Of a stretch of 11,150 nucleotides of DNA, positions 1 to 8,849 are shown in pieces (position 1 is the stretch's first letter; each line of letters begins with the position of its first letter). The notes below the pieces were generated by a model. It did not search any database. It was not told the origin of the DNA and worked only from the letters and a program-made list of their open reading frames with translations. Origin of the DNA: Funneliformis mosseae (taxonomy: Eukaryota > Glomeromycota > Glomeromycetes > Glomerales > Glomeraceae); assembly GCA_910592005.1 (NCBI GenBank), contig CAJVPP010003632.1, forward strand, positions 1 to 11,150, written 5' to 3'. The position numbers and the translations under genes were made by a program.

Positions 1-1087
1 CTCAAAATCACAATATTGGCTAAGCTCTAGCTTTTGCTATTTAGGTCTCTATATAATAAGAATATATAATGATCCCTAAAAAGATCAAGAATAAAAATAC
101 ATAATAAAGATATATAATAATTTCTTAAAATAATAAAAAAGAATCAAAAATAATTATATAAAATATTAAGAAAAAATAGAAATTAAATTAAGAATAAAAT
201 CTAAAAAAAAAATTAATATAAGAATTAAAATTAATAATAATGATAAAATGTAAAATAGATATAATATAATGTTAGAAAATATTAATGAATTAAAGAAATG
301 ATCTAAAAATTAATTGATATTTATTTTATTATAAATAGGAATAGAATAAACAATTCATAGTCTTGATATTAAATTATGTTATAATTATTATATTTTATAT
401 AATAATATAGATTTAATAATTAAATAATATAATTTATTATATTACTAATAACTAATTATTTACGCAAAATAAAAATGTTTTAAAAAAAGAAAATAATAAT
501 AATATCAAGAAGAAATAATAAAAATAATAATTAAAAAATAATTTTAAAATAATCAAACAAAAAGTCTAAAAAGTAATAAAAAAAAAATGATAAAAAAGAA
601 ATAATATTATTAAAGAATAAAAAGAAAATAAAATATTGAAACGAAAAAGAAAAAATACTTTATAAAAAATAATAATAAAGAAATATAAATGAAAAATAAC
701 TTTATGACTAAAATTATTAAATGAAACCTACAACTAGTGTAATAAAAAATATAGTAAAAAAAATAAATAAAAAATAGTATAAAAATAGTATATTCATAAT
801 ATATAAATTTATTATTTATATAATTTACTTATGTGTTATATAATAGCTCAAATAATTAAAATTTATTCATATATTACAATTATTAATAAAGTCATCTTAA
901 AAGAAATAATCAAAATTTTAATTAAAATAAAATTGATATTAATTAGAATTAAACTATAAATTATGATAGAAAATCAGAAAAATTCAGGTAAATTAAAAAA
1001 AAATGGAATTTTAATCAATAATTATTAATAATTTATATTTTAAATTAAAATTAAACGATTGAAAATATATTATTGAAATCAAATAAT

Positions 1088-1285
1088 TAACTTATTTTTT
1101 TAAAAGTAAATTTAATTATGCAAAAATATTTATCATAAATCTATATATCACATTATTATAAAATTAAAATTATTTTAAAAAAAATTGATTTATTTTTTTA
1201 AAGTAAATTTAATCATGCAAAAATTCTTATTGTAAATTTATACATTATATTATCAAAAATCAAGATTTATTTTTTTATAGAAATT
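1088..1285. repeat. Diverged tandem duplication, period 97 bp
   Basis: Two copies of a unit of about 75 bp lie head to tail. The shared core begins at a T-run and runs through AAAGTAAATTTAAT and ATGCAAAAAT; the G of AAAGTAAA is at 1106 in copy one and 1203 in copy two. The copies differ mostly by T/C and A/G exchanges and small indels, so the duplication is old. A third, partial copy (GATTTATTTTTTTATAG) starts near 1264 and fades out. The function is unknown. Confidence 0.6.
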
Positions 1286-1679
1286 TATCAATTAAGTAAT
1301 TCCTTCTATTATATATTTTTAAAATAATTTAGTTACTTTTTGATTAAGTTAATATAAAATTATTCTAATTTTATATAAGTATTTTTATATCTTATTTATT
1401 ATTTAAATTATTAAAAGTTTTATATATATTTTTCTTAATAAAAAATTTAAATACATTTTTTGATTTTCTTAGAAAAAAAAATTTTATTTAAATAAAATCA
1501 AAAATAAATAATAATTCAAATGTAAATCCTAATTCAACATAAATTAAATTAAAAATAAATGAACAAAAACAAAGATTTCTTAAAAGAATTTTATTAAAAT
1601 ATATCTTATGACTTTAAAATATAGTTTAAAATAAGCAAAAACAAATTTTAAATTTATAAAAATTGTTAAATACTCTAAT

Positions 1680-1880
1680 AAAATTATCACTATTATTATT
1701 AAAATTATCATTACTATTAATTTTTTCAAATCTACAGTTTTTACTATTATTAAAATTATTTCTATCTCTATTCTCTTCCTATTTTCTATTACTTTTTTAT
1801 TATTTATCATCTTTATCTCTTTTCTATTATTAATATTAATGATAATAGAAGAAGTAGTAATAGAAGTAGTAATAATAACA
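1680..1880. repeat. Imperfect trinucleotide-rich tract (ATT/AAT with interruptions)
   Basis: The + strand is a chain of imperfect TTA/ATT/ATC triplets. It continues after 1830 into AGTAATAGA-like units around 1850-1880. On the - strand the triplet periodicity leaves a 76-codon open frame (1580-1810) made of Ile, Lys, Asn, Val and Glu. I read that frame as a by-product of the triplet repeat, not as a gene. Confidence 0.5.
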
Positions 1881-3080
1881 AAAATAATACTATAATTTTA
1901 TAATCTTCATAATGATCATTACTATTATTCACCACTATAATAATTTTTAAACTAATTAATAAAATAAATAATAATATTTTTAATATTATTTATATTATAA
2001 TTTTTAATTTTTTCTAATTTTTTTAAATTATTATAGTTCATCAAATACTTATTATTATTAGACTACTAGACAAGTTAATATTCTGAAATTTTACAAAGAT
2101 TTTAAATTTTTATTTTAAATGTTAGTTAACAAGTGATCAATTATATATATAAAAAAATTATCTATTATCTAATAATAAGACTATTAGTATAAAGAACATT
2201 TTTAATTTAATAACTTTTTAACAATTATTAACAATTATTAATTTTTTAATAAAAATAATAAAATACAAAAAAAAAATAAAAATTTTAAATATTTATATAA
2301 AAAAATTAAAATAAAGATAAATAATAAAAGAATTTCTTTGTGTTAAAATGTTATTGTTTAATTCATCTATTTTAAACATATTATTATCCTTATCTATAAT
2401 AGTTTCTCTTTCTCTGAATCCTTTAATATTCCTTTTAATAATCTATCTATAACATTTTATAAAAGTTTTTAATTCTATTATTAAAGTAATTTATATAAGA
2501 TAAATATATAAAATTTAAAATTTTTAAATAATTACTATGATATGCATAATAATAAATTAAAATTTATCATAAATTTCAGTTTTCAATCTAATTGTATATT
2601 GATTATAATTACAAAATTTTTCAAAAAAAGAAGGTTAATCTGAATCATATCTAGTTGAAAGAAGCATAACATCTATTTTTATATTTAATGTAATTAAAAA
2701 ATACTGTAGATATTTTAATCATTTTTTTTTGTTATATTTAATAATATAACTTTTATTTTGATTATTATATAATTAGATAAAAAATTTAATGAAAAATCTG
2801 CTATAAAGAAAATTAAATTTTGTAATTTTTTACCTTTTCAAGGTTTTTTTTTTAATATAAATATTACTAAAATTATTTTCTTTTCATAAAACATCTACAA
2901 CAAATGCATTTTTTTGAAATTCTTTATAGTTTAATATTTGAGAATTTGTATTTTGCACATTCTGCACAAAATGCATCTACTATATTTATATACAGTTTTT
3001 AATAAAAAGAATAGCAGTGCAATCTTTTACTATATAATTAATTTTGTTTAAAGGATTTGTATAAATAATTACATAATATT

Positions 3081-3118
3081 TTATATGTATTATTAGTCTA
3101 AATTCTATATGTATTATT
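3081..3118. repeat. Short direct repeat TATATGTATTATT, period 24
   Basis: The 13-bp word TATATGTATTATT occurs twice, 24 bp apart (starting near 3082 and 3106), in the AT-rich spacer. It may be chance in this composition. Confidence 0.35.
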
Positions 3119-3642
3119 TGAAGTCTGCAATGCATATTTTAATATAAATAAAATTTTTGTAATCGTACAATAAGATCAAATTTAAGTGTTTGATCATTAA
3201 AATTAAGATTACAAAATATTTTTACTATATTAACGAACTTCACATATTAATAAAAAAATGTTTAACTAAATATTTTATAATAGTAATAATATATTCTAAT
3301 TAAGAAAGCAGGAAATAGAAAGCATAAAGTTAAATTAATATGAAAAAAGATTAACTTTCTAATTTTTTAGTATTTTAACTTGTATTTAAATCCAGATTGA
3401 CAGAGAAGGAAAATACTTTTTATATTTTAATTTTTTGAGTGTATAATTTCTTAATCAAAAGTATTTAATAATAAAAAAATTTTGAAGTTATTTATTAAAA
3501 ACTTTTATTATTCAAAAAATAACTTTCCGCTATTCTTTTCGCTAGGAGCTGTATATATATTATATTAATTTACTATAAATAGGTAAATATGATGCAGTAT
3601 ATGTAGTGTAAAAGATCGACTAATTTAACATAATAATATATA

Positions 3643-3741
3643 TGATATATTAGATATATGTAATATAACTGATATATTAAACATAGTTGACATATTAGAC
3701 ATAACTGACATATTAGACATGATTGATATAGTAGACATATT
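3643..3741 (+). repeat. 18-bp tandem repeats upstream of the TATA box
   Basis: Four contiguous 18-bp units occupy 3670-3687, 3688-3705, 3706-3723 and 3724-3741, with consensus near TGACATATTAGACATAAC. A fifth, more diverged copy at 3643-3660 is separated from them by 9 bp, half a unit. Units differ mainly by T/C and A/G exchanges. The array ends about 28 bp before the TATA box, where U3 enhancer repeats of LTR elements often sit. A regulatory role is inferred from that position only. Confidence 0.75.
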
Positions 3742-3768
3742 AGTTATATCTTTCTATGTAATTTATTT

Positions 3769-3778
3769 TATATAAATA
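3769..3778 (+). promoter_or_regulatory. TATA box of the retrotransposon promoter
   Basis: TATATAAATA is a strong match to the RNA polymerase II TATA consensus. It sits between the 18-bp repeat array and a less AT-rich segment that could be the R/U5 part of the LTR, so transcription would start near 3795-3805 and run rightward. In AT-rich DNA such a motif can occur by chance; its position relative to the repeats and AATAAA supports it. Confidence 0.5.
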
Positions 3779-3889
3779 GATAGCTTTTTAGTTTATGTAA
3801 AAAAGACAGATAAGATAAGAATTTGACAAGTTAGTTTTCAGTAATTTTAGAGACAACTGGCCTACTGCGTTATATTTTAGTTTTAGTAT

Positions 3890-3958
3890 TTCGTCCCTCT
3901 TCTTTTCTTATTTTATTTCTTATTTTCTTTTATTTCTTTTCTTCTCTCTTATTTTTAT
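3890..3958 (+). other. Pyrimidine-rich tract in the candidate LTR
   Basis: About 70 bases are almost only T and C, broken by single A or G residues (CCCTCTTCTTTTC and similar). This lies between the putative transcription start and AATAAA, within the candidate R/U5. Fungal promoters and leaders often carry CT-rich stretches near the transcript start. No more specific role can be assigned. Confidence 0.5.
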
Positions 3959-3971
3959 TATTTTACTTGTA

Positions 3972-3977
3972 AATAAA
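3972..3977 (+). promoter_or_regulatory. Candidate polyadenylation signal AATAAA
   Basis: AATAAA lies about 200 bp after the TATA box and 14 to 27 bp before the two candidate LTR ends. This is the usual place for the signal that terminates transcripts in the downstream LTR copy. It is weak evidence in this composition. Confidence 0.35.
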
Positions 3978-4004
3978 TATCTTATTTTACAAATATAAAT
4001 CACA

Positions 4005-4172
4005 GGCAATCTGTTGAATTACTGCTTATTATAATAGTATAAACACTTTTAATAATCTGTCTAGAGTAAAACTTGTAAACTGTTGAAAGATTACTATTCA
4101 ATTAAAAAGAATAAACTACTTGAACACTCCGTTTAATAGTTGTAATTCATAAGAACTATACGTTAACATTTG
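4005..4172 (+). other. Leader between candidate LTR and ORF0
   Basis: About 170 bp, AT-rich but less so than the left flank. It would contain the primer-binding site and the 5' untranslated leader. I see no TGG-led match to a tRNA 3' end here. Four overlapping TGA triplets at 4171-4182 lie over the repeated ATG codons where ORF0 begins. Confidence 0.4.
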
Positions 4173-4701
4173 ATGATGATGACAGAATTATTTTTTCCTA
4201 ATTGATGCAGTAATAACTCATGCAAAACACCCTATGAACAACTTTAGAGAATTAATTAAGTATCAACGAAATCATTTATCTGTACATAATAAATAAGAGC
4301 ATAACTTTAGAAAAGCTACTAGTAATTTTACTTTAACAGACGATTTATCCTGCATTACTTGTAATCTATCTCCTAAGAAGATTCTTCAATCTTTCTTCAA
4401 TTTCTTTGAGTGGACATAGAAAGTCTTAGGAGTATTATTATACATCAGCAAAAGTTTGAAAGCTTTTCAAATTGCAATTTCTGTAAAAACTACTAATATA
4501 CAAGAAGTATACTATAAACAGATACTTAACACCCTTAAATATAAGAACATACCTATACTAACTTTTGAGCGAGCCATTACTTATTGTATTCAAGCCTAAG
4601 CTGAAACTAATTTTTTCTAGAAGAAATTTCAAGGCGATTTACTTACCTATCTCAATATATCATTTATAAACCTCAGTCGTAACTCTTCTCTTTCAAAATG
4701 A
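4173..4701 (+). pseudogene. ORF0: unrecognised gene upstream of gag, decayed
   Basis: About 176 codons read as plausible protein in one phase from 4198 to 4701 with only four internal stops (TAA 4294, TAG 4417, TAA 4597, TAG 4618), each consistent with a lost Gln codon. Three consecutive ATG codons at 4173-4181 join this frame if one T is removed from the T-run at 4190-4195, so I take 4173 as the ancestral start. The frame closes with TGA at 4699-4701, overlapping the Gag ATG at 4698 as ATGA. The product is basic and rich in Lys, Asn, Leu and Ile, with an isolated Cys pair (CITC, about residue 61). There is no signal peptide and no zinc knuckle. I do not recognise a family. It could be an accessory element gene or a detached N-terminal part of Gag. 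That it was once coding is inferred from the open phase and the junction. Confidence 0.6.
4698..4701 (+). promoter_or_regulatory. ATGA stop-start overlap between ORF0 and gag
   Basis: The last codon of ORF0 (TGA, 4699-4701) shares two bases with the proposed Gag start (ATG, 4698-4700), giving ATGA. Such overlaps are known to allow termination-reinitiation in some eukaryotic viruses and retrotransposons. Here it may be functional or coincidental. Stops in this element often arose by mutation, so the TGA itself might once have been Trp or Arg. Confidence 0.4.
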
Positions 4702-6034
4702 CTAGACCTTCTAAGGTAACTACTCTCGAAAGTAGTAACATTTTCAAATCAGCTGAAGAAAATTCCTTCTCATTTTAAGGAAGCTACCTACCACCTGGAG
4801 AAACCATAATTGCTAATATCATTCCTAGTGGAAAAGATACTGGCAAATGAACTTTAGGTTTTGATGAATCAACTTTTAGCTTCTACAGAAAAGAAAAATC
4901 ACCTAAGTTAACTTACAGAAGATCTTTAGATAAAGAAGAAGCAACCTCAGATCAAAAAGATACAGATCTCTTATACTTTTCAAAACACAATACCAGTCGT
5001 TCACAGGTCAAGATAAAAAATTTAAGAGAAAAGAAAGTAACAAATGGAGAAGCTGTCACTCTCCTTCTTACTATAATAATTCTTCATCTTCTTTTAGTTT
5101 TGATTCTAGTGATTACTATTCTGACAATATTGAGGAAGAAGACCCATTTGATAAAAATAGTACGAATGATTAAGATGAGCAAAACTTCTTTAGAATGATA
5201 AAAGGATTGCAAATTGTCTTTAAAACTATTGGATTTGAAGGATAACGAGAAGCAAAATTTGTAGATTTATCAACTTTAAAGGTGAAGACTAAAACCCTCA
5301 TAATTGGTTAGAAAAATATAATAATACCAGAGATGCAAATGGAATTTCTGATAGATGACATCTTACCCTAGTTCCTTCATTTTTGAAAATCTCAGTTCTC
5401 ACTTTGTACAACAAAACTAAAAATAAAAAGACTTACAATACTAGAATAATTCAACTGATTGACAGCATAAATATCACTCTTTTGTCTATCACTTTTTGAA
5501 ATATTACTGTATAACATATCGAAGAACACAATAGCATTCAGCACTTAGATAATGTAAACAGCATCCTAAACAGTCAGTTGAAGACTACGCTGCTGATGTG
5601 AATCATTGTATCTTAAATTGGATCCTGATTATAATATGTTAGAGGATAAAAAAATTGAACAATTTTTACAAAGGCTTCGTCTAGAATTTTATACTGCTAT
5701 TGCTGTGGCTGCATTCCGTGACTTAAAAGAAGTAATTGATTGAACATGAGCTATTGAAGCAGTATTATCTAAGAATAGCACGCTTTCTGGGTATTCTTTA
5801 AGTAAAGCATATCTAAACTAAAAGAATGACAATACTATTAAAGATTCTATCGCTACTTCTGATATTCAACAACTTATTGATCAAAATAATGATAAGTTGA
5901 TAAAAGAATTTAAGCAATTATTAATTACCTTGAATACTACGTCATGTTTCTAAAATATTAACTTATATCTAGCTAATACAAATAACAACTGGAGGAATAA
6001 TAATAATAACAATAATAATCAAAACAATCAAAGC

Positions 6035-6265
6035 TATTATAATTATGAATGACCTGGCCATATCGCTAGGGATTGTAGGCAAAGAAATAATCTAGGGAGT
6101 TAAAATAATAATGGAAATCATCAATACAATTCGAATAATAGATCTAATACTGAGATTATTTGTCATAATTGTTACCAAAAGTGATATATTGCCAGAAACT
6201 GTAATAATCTACTGAGAAGACCTTGCCCACACTATAGTCAATTTGGACACTAAGGATATATATAT
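6035..6265 (+). other. Three CCHC zinc knuckles of Gag nucleocapsid
   Basis: Three C-x2-C-x4-H-x4-C boxes are in one phase: 6035-6076, 6161-6202 and 6224-6265. Box one keeps His (6059) and the last Cys (6074), but both leading Cys codons are TAT (Tyr), and a TGA at 6050 stands where Arg or Lys is usual. Box two keeps all three Cys (6161, 6170, 6200), but His is TAT at 6185. Box three keeps the first Cys (6224) and His (6248), with Tyr for the second and third Cys (6233, 6263). In the family these knuckles bind element RNA. Each replacement is TGT to TAT or CAT to TAT, a single G-to-A or C-to-T step. Confidence 0.85.
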
Positions 6266-6399
6266 CTAATTAGAAATGTGAATAATCCTATTAGAAATAT
6301 TAAAGGAAATGTTAATATGCTAACTGGCTTTAATACTGAATAATGTGCTGCACTATCTCAAACTACACCAATGTATAGCACAGGCTTTACTCTATTATC

Positions 6400-7130
6400 A
6401 TAAACCTCGATGACCTTCCTTATCCCAAATCTACCAATAACAAATACCCTAAATACCTTTGTCTCTTTATTTCAGTCTTTAAACTATTAACAGTACCTTT
6501 AGAGGGTGAGCATACTAATAAAAGAATAAACTTTTCAGAACTACCAAAAGCTGTAGAAGCAGTTTATTGTAATGCTACCATTGATAACAAACCAATATAT
6601 TTAATTTTAGATTCAGGATTAGCTGGAAGTGTAATGTCTAAGTTCTTTTTACAACAATTAAGACGAAAAATTGAATCAGCTTCTACTATCATGATGATTA
6701 ATATATAAAGTGGACAATCATAACTTTTAGGATGAGTTACTAATATTCCTTTGCAAATAAATAGTATAGAGGTCCTTATCAATGTTGATATTACAAAATT
6801 AAATAATTACTACATAGTAGCCATAAATGATTAGCTTACTAAATATCAAGGATAATTTTATTAGAACTGTTAAAAATTTACATTTATCTAGAATAATAAA
6901 GAATATTAGATCCCTATGATATGTTGGGAGAAATCACAATTTGATCATTTTTAGCAATATATTGACATTGTCAAAAATCCATCTGATAAAAAATATGAAA
7001 ATGAAGAATTAATAGCTCAATGATATTATATAATATTAGGAGACCGTAATAGTCTTATTTCTTAGCTGAAAGTAATCCAAAACAAATTTTGGTAAATGAA
7101 CAAAAGTACTTTTTCCAATACTTTGAAAGT
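6400..7130 (+). pseudogene. Pol, N-terminal part: retroviral-type aspartic protease, decayed
   Basis: This part would cut the Gag-Pol polyprotein. The phase is -1 relative to the knuckle frame of Gag and stays open from about 6400 to 6700. The catalytic motif ILDSG is at 6604-6618 with Asp at 6610. A hydrophobic segment with VLINVDI follows near 6772, and an IVAINDQL stretch near 6812-6835 sits where the family has a (V/I)(I/V)GNDWL-like motif; Gly is replaced by Ala and Trp by a TAG. The frame then carries many TAA/TAG codons at likely Gln positions to about 6950. Cys-Trp and acidic residues follow towards 7060, after which the frame is lost. The D-S-G triad is intact, but the stops make the product inactive. 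Pol begins either by frameshifting or as a fused frame; decay hides which. Confidence 0.85.
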
Positions 7131-7440
7131 TTAAATCAGAAGTTTAATATTTAACTACCTAAAGATGCTAAATAGAAATATCATTAGTAAAGACCAGAAA
7201 ATCAATGTTAGTGCCATAATAAATTAGTAAAATTGATGATAACTGCCAACTTTGTAAGAAGGAATAGGATTATTGGTAACTACTACAAAATATTCCTGAT
7301 GAACTACTACCCTGTGAAAAGACCTATAATCATCTTGATGGACCTCAACAACAGTAAATTACCCAATTTTTACATGAAAATAGTGATGCATTTGCTGAGG
7401 ATCTATCACAATTAGAATACGCAATAATTGAGACATATCA
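7120..7440 (+). pseudogene. Pol linker between protease and RT with Cys-x-Cys and Cys-x2-Cys
   Basis: This segment joins protease to RT. A C-x-C pair (codons at 7206 and 7212, with a TAG between them at a likely Gln) is followed by a C-x2-C pair (7244 and 7253), and then by a stretch with WQLLQ-like and ITQFLHEN-like wording leading into the RT N-terminus. The two Cys pairs are now in different phases, with a one-base indel between 7215 and 7240. Gypsy elements of arbuscular mycorrhizal fungi, as I recall them, often carry a Cys-rich stretch at this place. Zinc binding is inferred from spacing only. Confidence 0.6.
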
Positions 7441-8130
7441 TATACCAATAGAAAATCTGACGCCTATACGACAACATGCATATAGGGTAGCTTCTTTAGA
7501 AATAAGAATTTATCAAAGAAAAAGTCAGTAGGATGTTGAAATACAACTTAATACAATCTTCTGAAAGTCCTTAGGTCTCATCTGTCATTCTCGTTCAAAA
7601 GAAAAATGGAAAACTTCAGTTTTGTATTGACTACAAGAAACTTAATAGTATTACTTAATGAGACAGATATTCCTTATCATGTATCAATAAACTGCTTGAT
7701 ATATTTGGAAAAGTTAAATATTTTTTAACATTAGACTTGGCCAATGGATATTAGTAAGTCATTATAGATCCAAATGATCAAGCTAAAACAGCTTTTATAA
7801 CTAATCAAGGACTTTATGAATTTAAAGTAATGCTATTTGGATTAACAAATGCCCCTGTAACTTTCTAATATTTAATGAATAAGATTTTTAGAGAAGAGAT
7901 CAGACAGCTTGTAGCTATATATCTTAATAATATCATCATCTTTGCAGATACCTTTAATGCATATTTGCAATATTTACAGCTTATTTTTAAATAATTGAAG
8001 GATACTAGACTCAAACTTGAAAAGAATAAATGCGAGTTTACTAAATTAGAATTAGCATTTTTGAGACATATTGTAAGTGGATAAAGAATCTCACCAGACT
8101 TTTTTAAAATAGATAAAATTAAGAACTTTT
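7440..8130 (+). pseudogene. Reverse transcriptase domain of Pol, decayed
   Basis: This RNA-dependent DNA polymerase would copy the element RNA in the particle. Motifs appear in the expected order: the N-terminal region with PIRQHAYR (about 7460), LVQKKNGKLQFCIDYKKLN (7590-7646), YSLSCINKLLD, LTLDLANGY (7728-7751), KTAFITNQGLYEFKVMLFGL (about 7788-7845), NAPVTF (7848-7865) and the active-site box at 7920-7931, which reads YLNN where the family has YxDD. Both catalytic Asp are thus Asn (GAT to AAT), and the enzyme would be dead even without stops. Stops at 7572 (expected Trp), 7752 and 7755 (Trp/His and Gln) and 7866 (Gln) are transitions of the usual codons. One phase holds from about 7545 onward; an indel lies near 7535. 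Confidence 0.95.
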
Positions 8131-8710
8131 TAATTTTGAAGAATATTACTGAATTATTAGGACTAGCATCGTATTATAGGAGGTTTATTCAAGACTTCTT
8201 GACATCAGCTGTATTATTGCATTTATTGCTATGAAAAGATATATCTTATATTTAGATAAAACTACAACAAAAGGCTTTTGAGCATTTAAAAACATGTTTA
8301 ATAACTACATCAGCCCTGATTTATCCTGATTTCAAACGAAAGTTTTTACTCTTTACCAATGGTTTATATATAGGTCTTAGCATAGTATTAGCACAATTAG
8401 ACGATAATAATAAGAAACATATTATAGCTTATATCAGTTGAAGTATAAACTATGCTGAGCGAAATTATGCTCTAACTGAATTAGAATGTCTTATCATTAT
8501 GTGAGAAATAAAACATTTTCAACCTTATTTGTTACATCAACAATTTGAATTAATTACTGATTACACAGCCTTATAATGGCTTTAATAAACTTAACCCTCC
8601 TCATAAGTTTATAAGATGGATTATTTATATTATAGAATTTCCCTATTAAATTTAATATAAAAAAGAAAAATTACATTCAAACATTGACGCATTATCCTGA
8701 CTTCTTTCAC
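8130..8710 (+). pseudogene. Connection and RNase H domain of Pol, decayed
   Basis: This domain would degrade the RNA strand of the RNA-DNA hybrid. The connection carries LGLASYYRRFI (8157 onward), but the family's usual 3 residues between ELR and FLGL are missing, an apparent 9-bp in-frame deletion near 8156. RNase H follows. FKRKFLLFTNG (8331-8363) has Asn at 8358 in place of the first catalytic Asp. The catalytic Glu is kept in LTELEC (codon 8478), and the second Asp in LITDYTAL (codon 8559). Stops at 8439 (usual Arg), 8502 (usual Trp) and 8574 to 8606 (several TAA) match transitions. A one-base indel at about 8605-8613 shifts to the phase in which RWIIYIIEF (8614-8640) and LHSNIDALS (8674-8700) are read, with TGA at 8698 replacing Arg of the usual ALSR. 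Confidence 0.93.
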
Positions 8711-8849
8711 AATAATTCACAATAATCATAACAAAAATCTAAGAGTGAAAATGCAAGTGTTAATAGTGTGATTAACAGCTCTACAACATGGAACTCAAAA
8801 CTTACCACCAATTATACCAATACTTTACTTAATTCACATACCCTAAACC

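Larger units (their letters stand above)
1..3549. other. AT-rich spacer without recognisable genes
   Basis: This stretch is roughly 90% A+T by eye, with some 60-base lines near 8% G+C. I found no open frame with protein-like composition and no tRNA or rRNA signature on either strand. From about 60 to 780 the + strand is strongly A-rich. From about 1260 to 2050 it is T-rich, with many imperfect ATT/TTA triplets. Around 2600-3540 the G+C content rises slightly and small repeats appear, including an interrupted palindrome at 2950-2972 (ATTTTG ... CAAAAT). It may be old intergenic or transposon DNA that decayed to near-pure AT, or a naturally AT-rich spacer. The sequence alone does not decide. 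Confidence 0.6.
3550..4004 (+). repeat. Candidate 5' LTR
   Basis: The region has the internal order expected of an LTR. A TG start lies at 3550, followed by an array of 18-bp repeats (3643-3741), a strong TATA box (3769-3778), a pyrimidine-rich stretch (about 3890-3958), AATAAA at 3972-3977, and CA-ending candidates at 3991 (TTTTACA) or 4004 (ATCACA). It precedes the first element gene. The second LTR is outside the window, so neither border can be confirmed by comparison. No convincing tRNA primer-binding site beginning TGG follows either candidate end. Confidence 0.45.
4698..6400 (+). pseudogene. Gag polyprotein, decayed (capsid and nucleocapsid)
   Basis: This frame would encode the structural protein of the virus-like particle. 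The N-terminal part (4698 to about 4975) is read from the ATG; two other phases are also fairly open there, so its frame is the least certain. A Lys/Arg-rich and then Ser- and acidic-rich linker follows (about 4985-5220). The capsid-like domain (about 5260-5760) contains NWLEKY, FLKYYC and a VEDYAADVNHC-like helix, typical of Ty3/gypsy Gag. An Asn-rich run (5970-6030) leads to three CCHC zinc knuckles (6035-6265). The phase changes near 4975, 5275, 5390-5490 and 5612, so at least four one-base indels are present; from about 5615 to 6400 one phase holds. Stops lie at expected Gln or Arg positions. The C-terminal border with Pol is approximate. Confidence 0.85.

Noticed and set aside
1580..1810. 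76-codon open frame on the minus strand
   Set aside because: It is made almost only of Ile, Leu, Lys, Val, Asn and Glu from a triplet-rich AT tract, with no motif, no neighbouring gene signal and no composition typical of coding sequence.
1..3549. Hidden tRNA, CRISPR array or host gene in the AT-rich flank
   Set aside because: No GTTCRANNC-like T-arm with matching acceptor stem, no regular repeat-spacer pattern, and no frame with normal amino-acid composition was found on either strand.
3855..3875. TGGCCTACTGCG as a tRNA primer-binding site after an LTR end at ACA
   Set aside because: It would leave only about 80 bp between the TATA box and the LTR end, place AATAAA outside the LTR, and I cannot match it to a specific tRNA 3' end.
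6564..6782. 72-codon open frame on the minus strand
   Set aside because: It is antisense to the protease region, whose DSG motif and downstream wording are clearly on the + strand.
7233..7415. 60-codon ATG frame on the + strand
   Set aside because: It is a shifted reading of the protease-RT linker; the family-like wording is in another phase.
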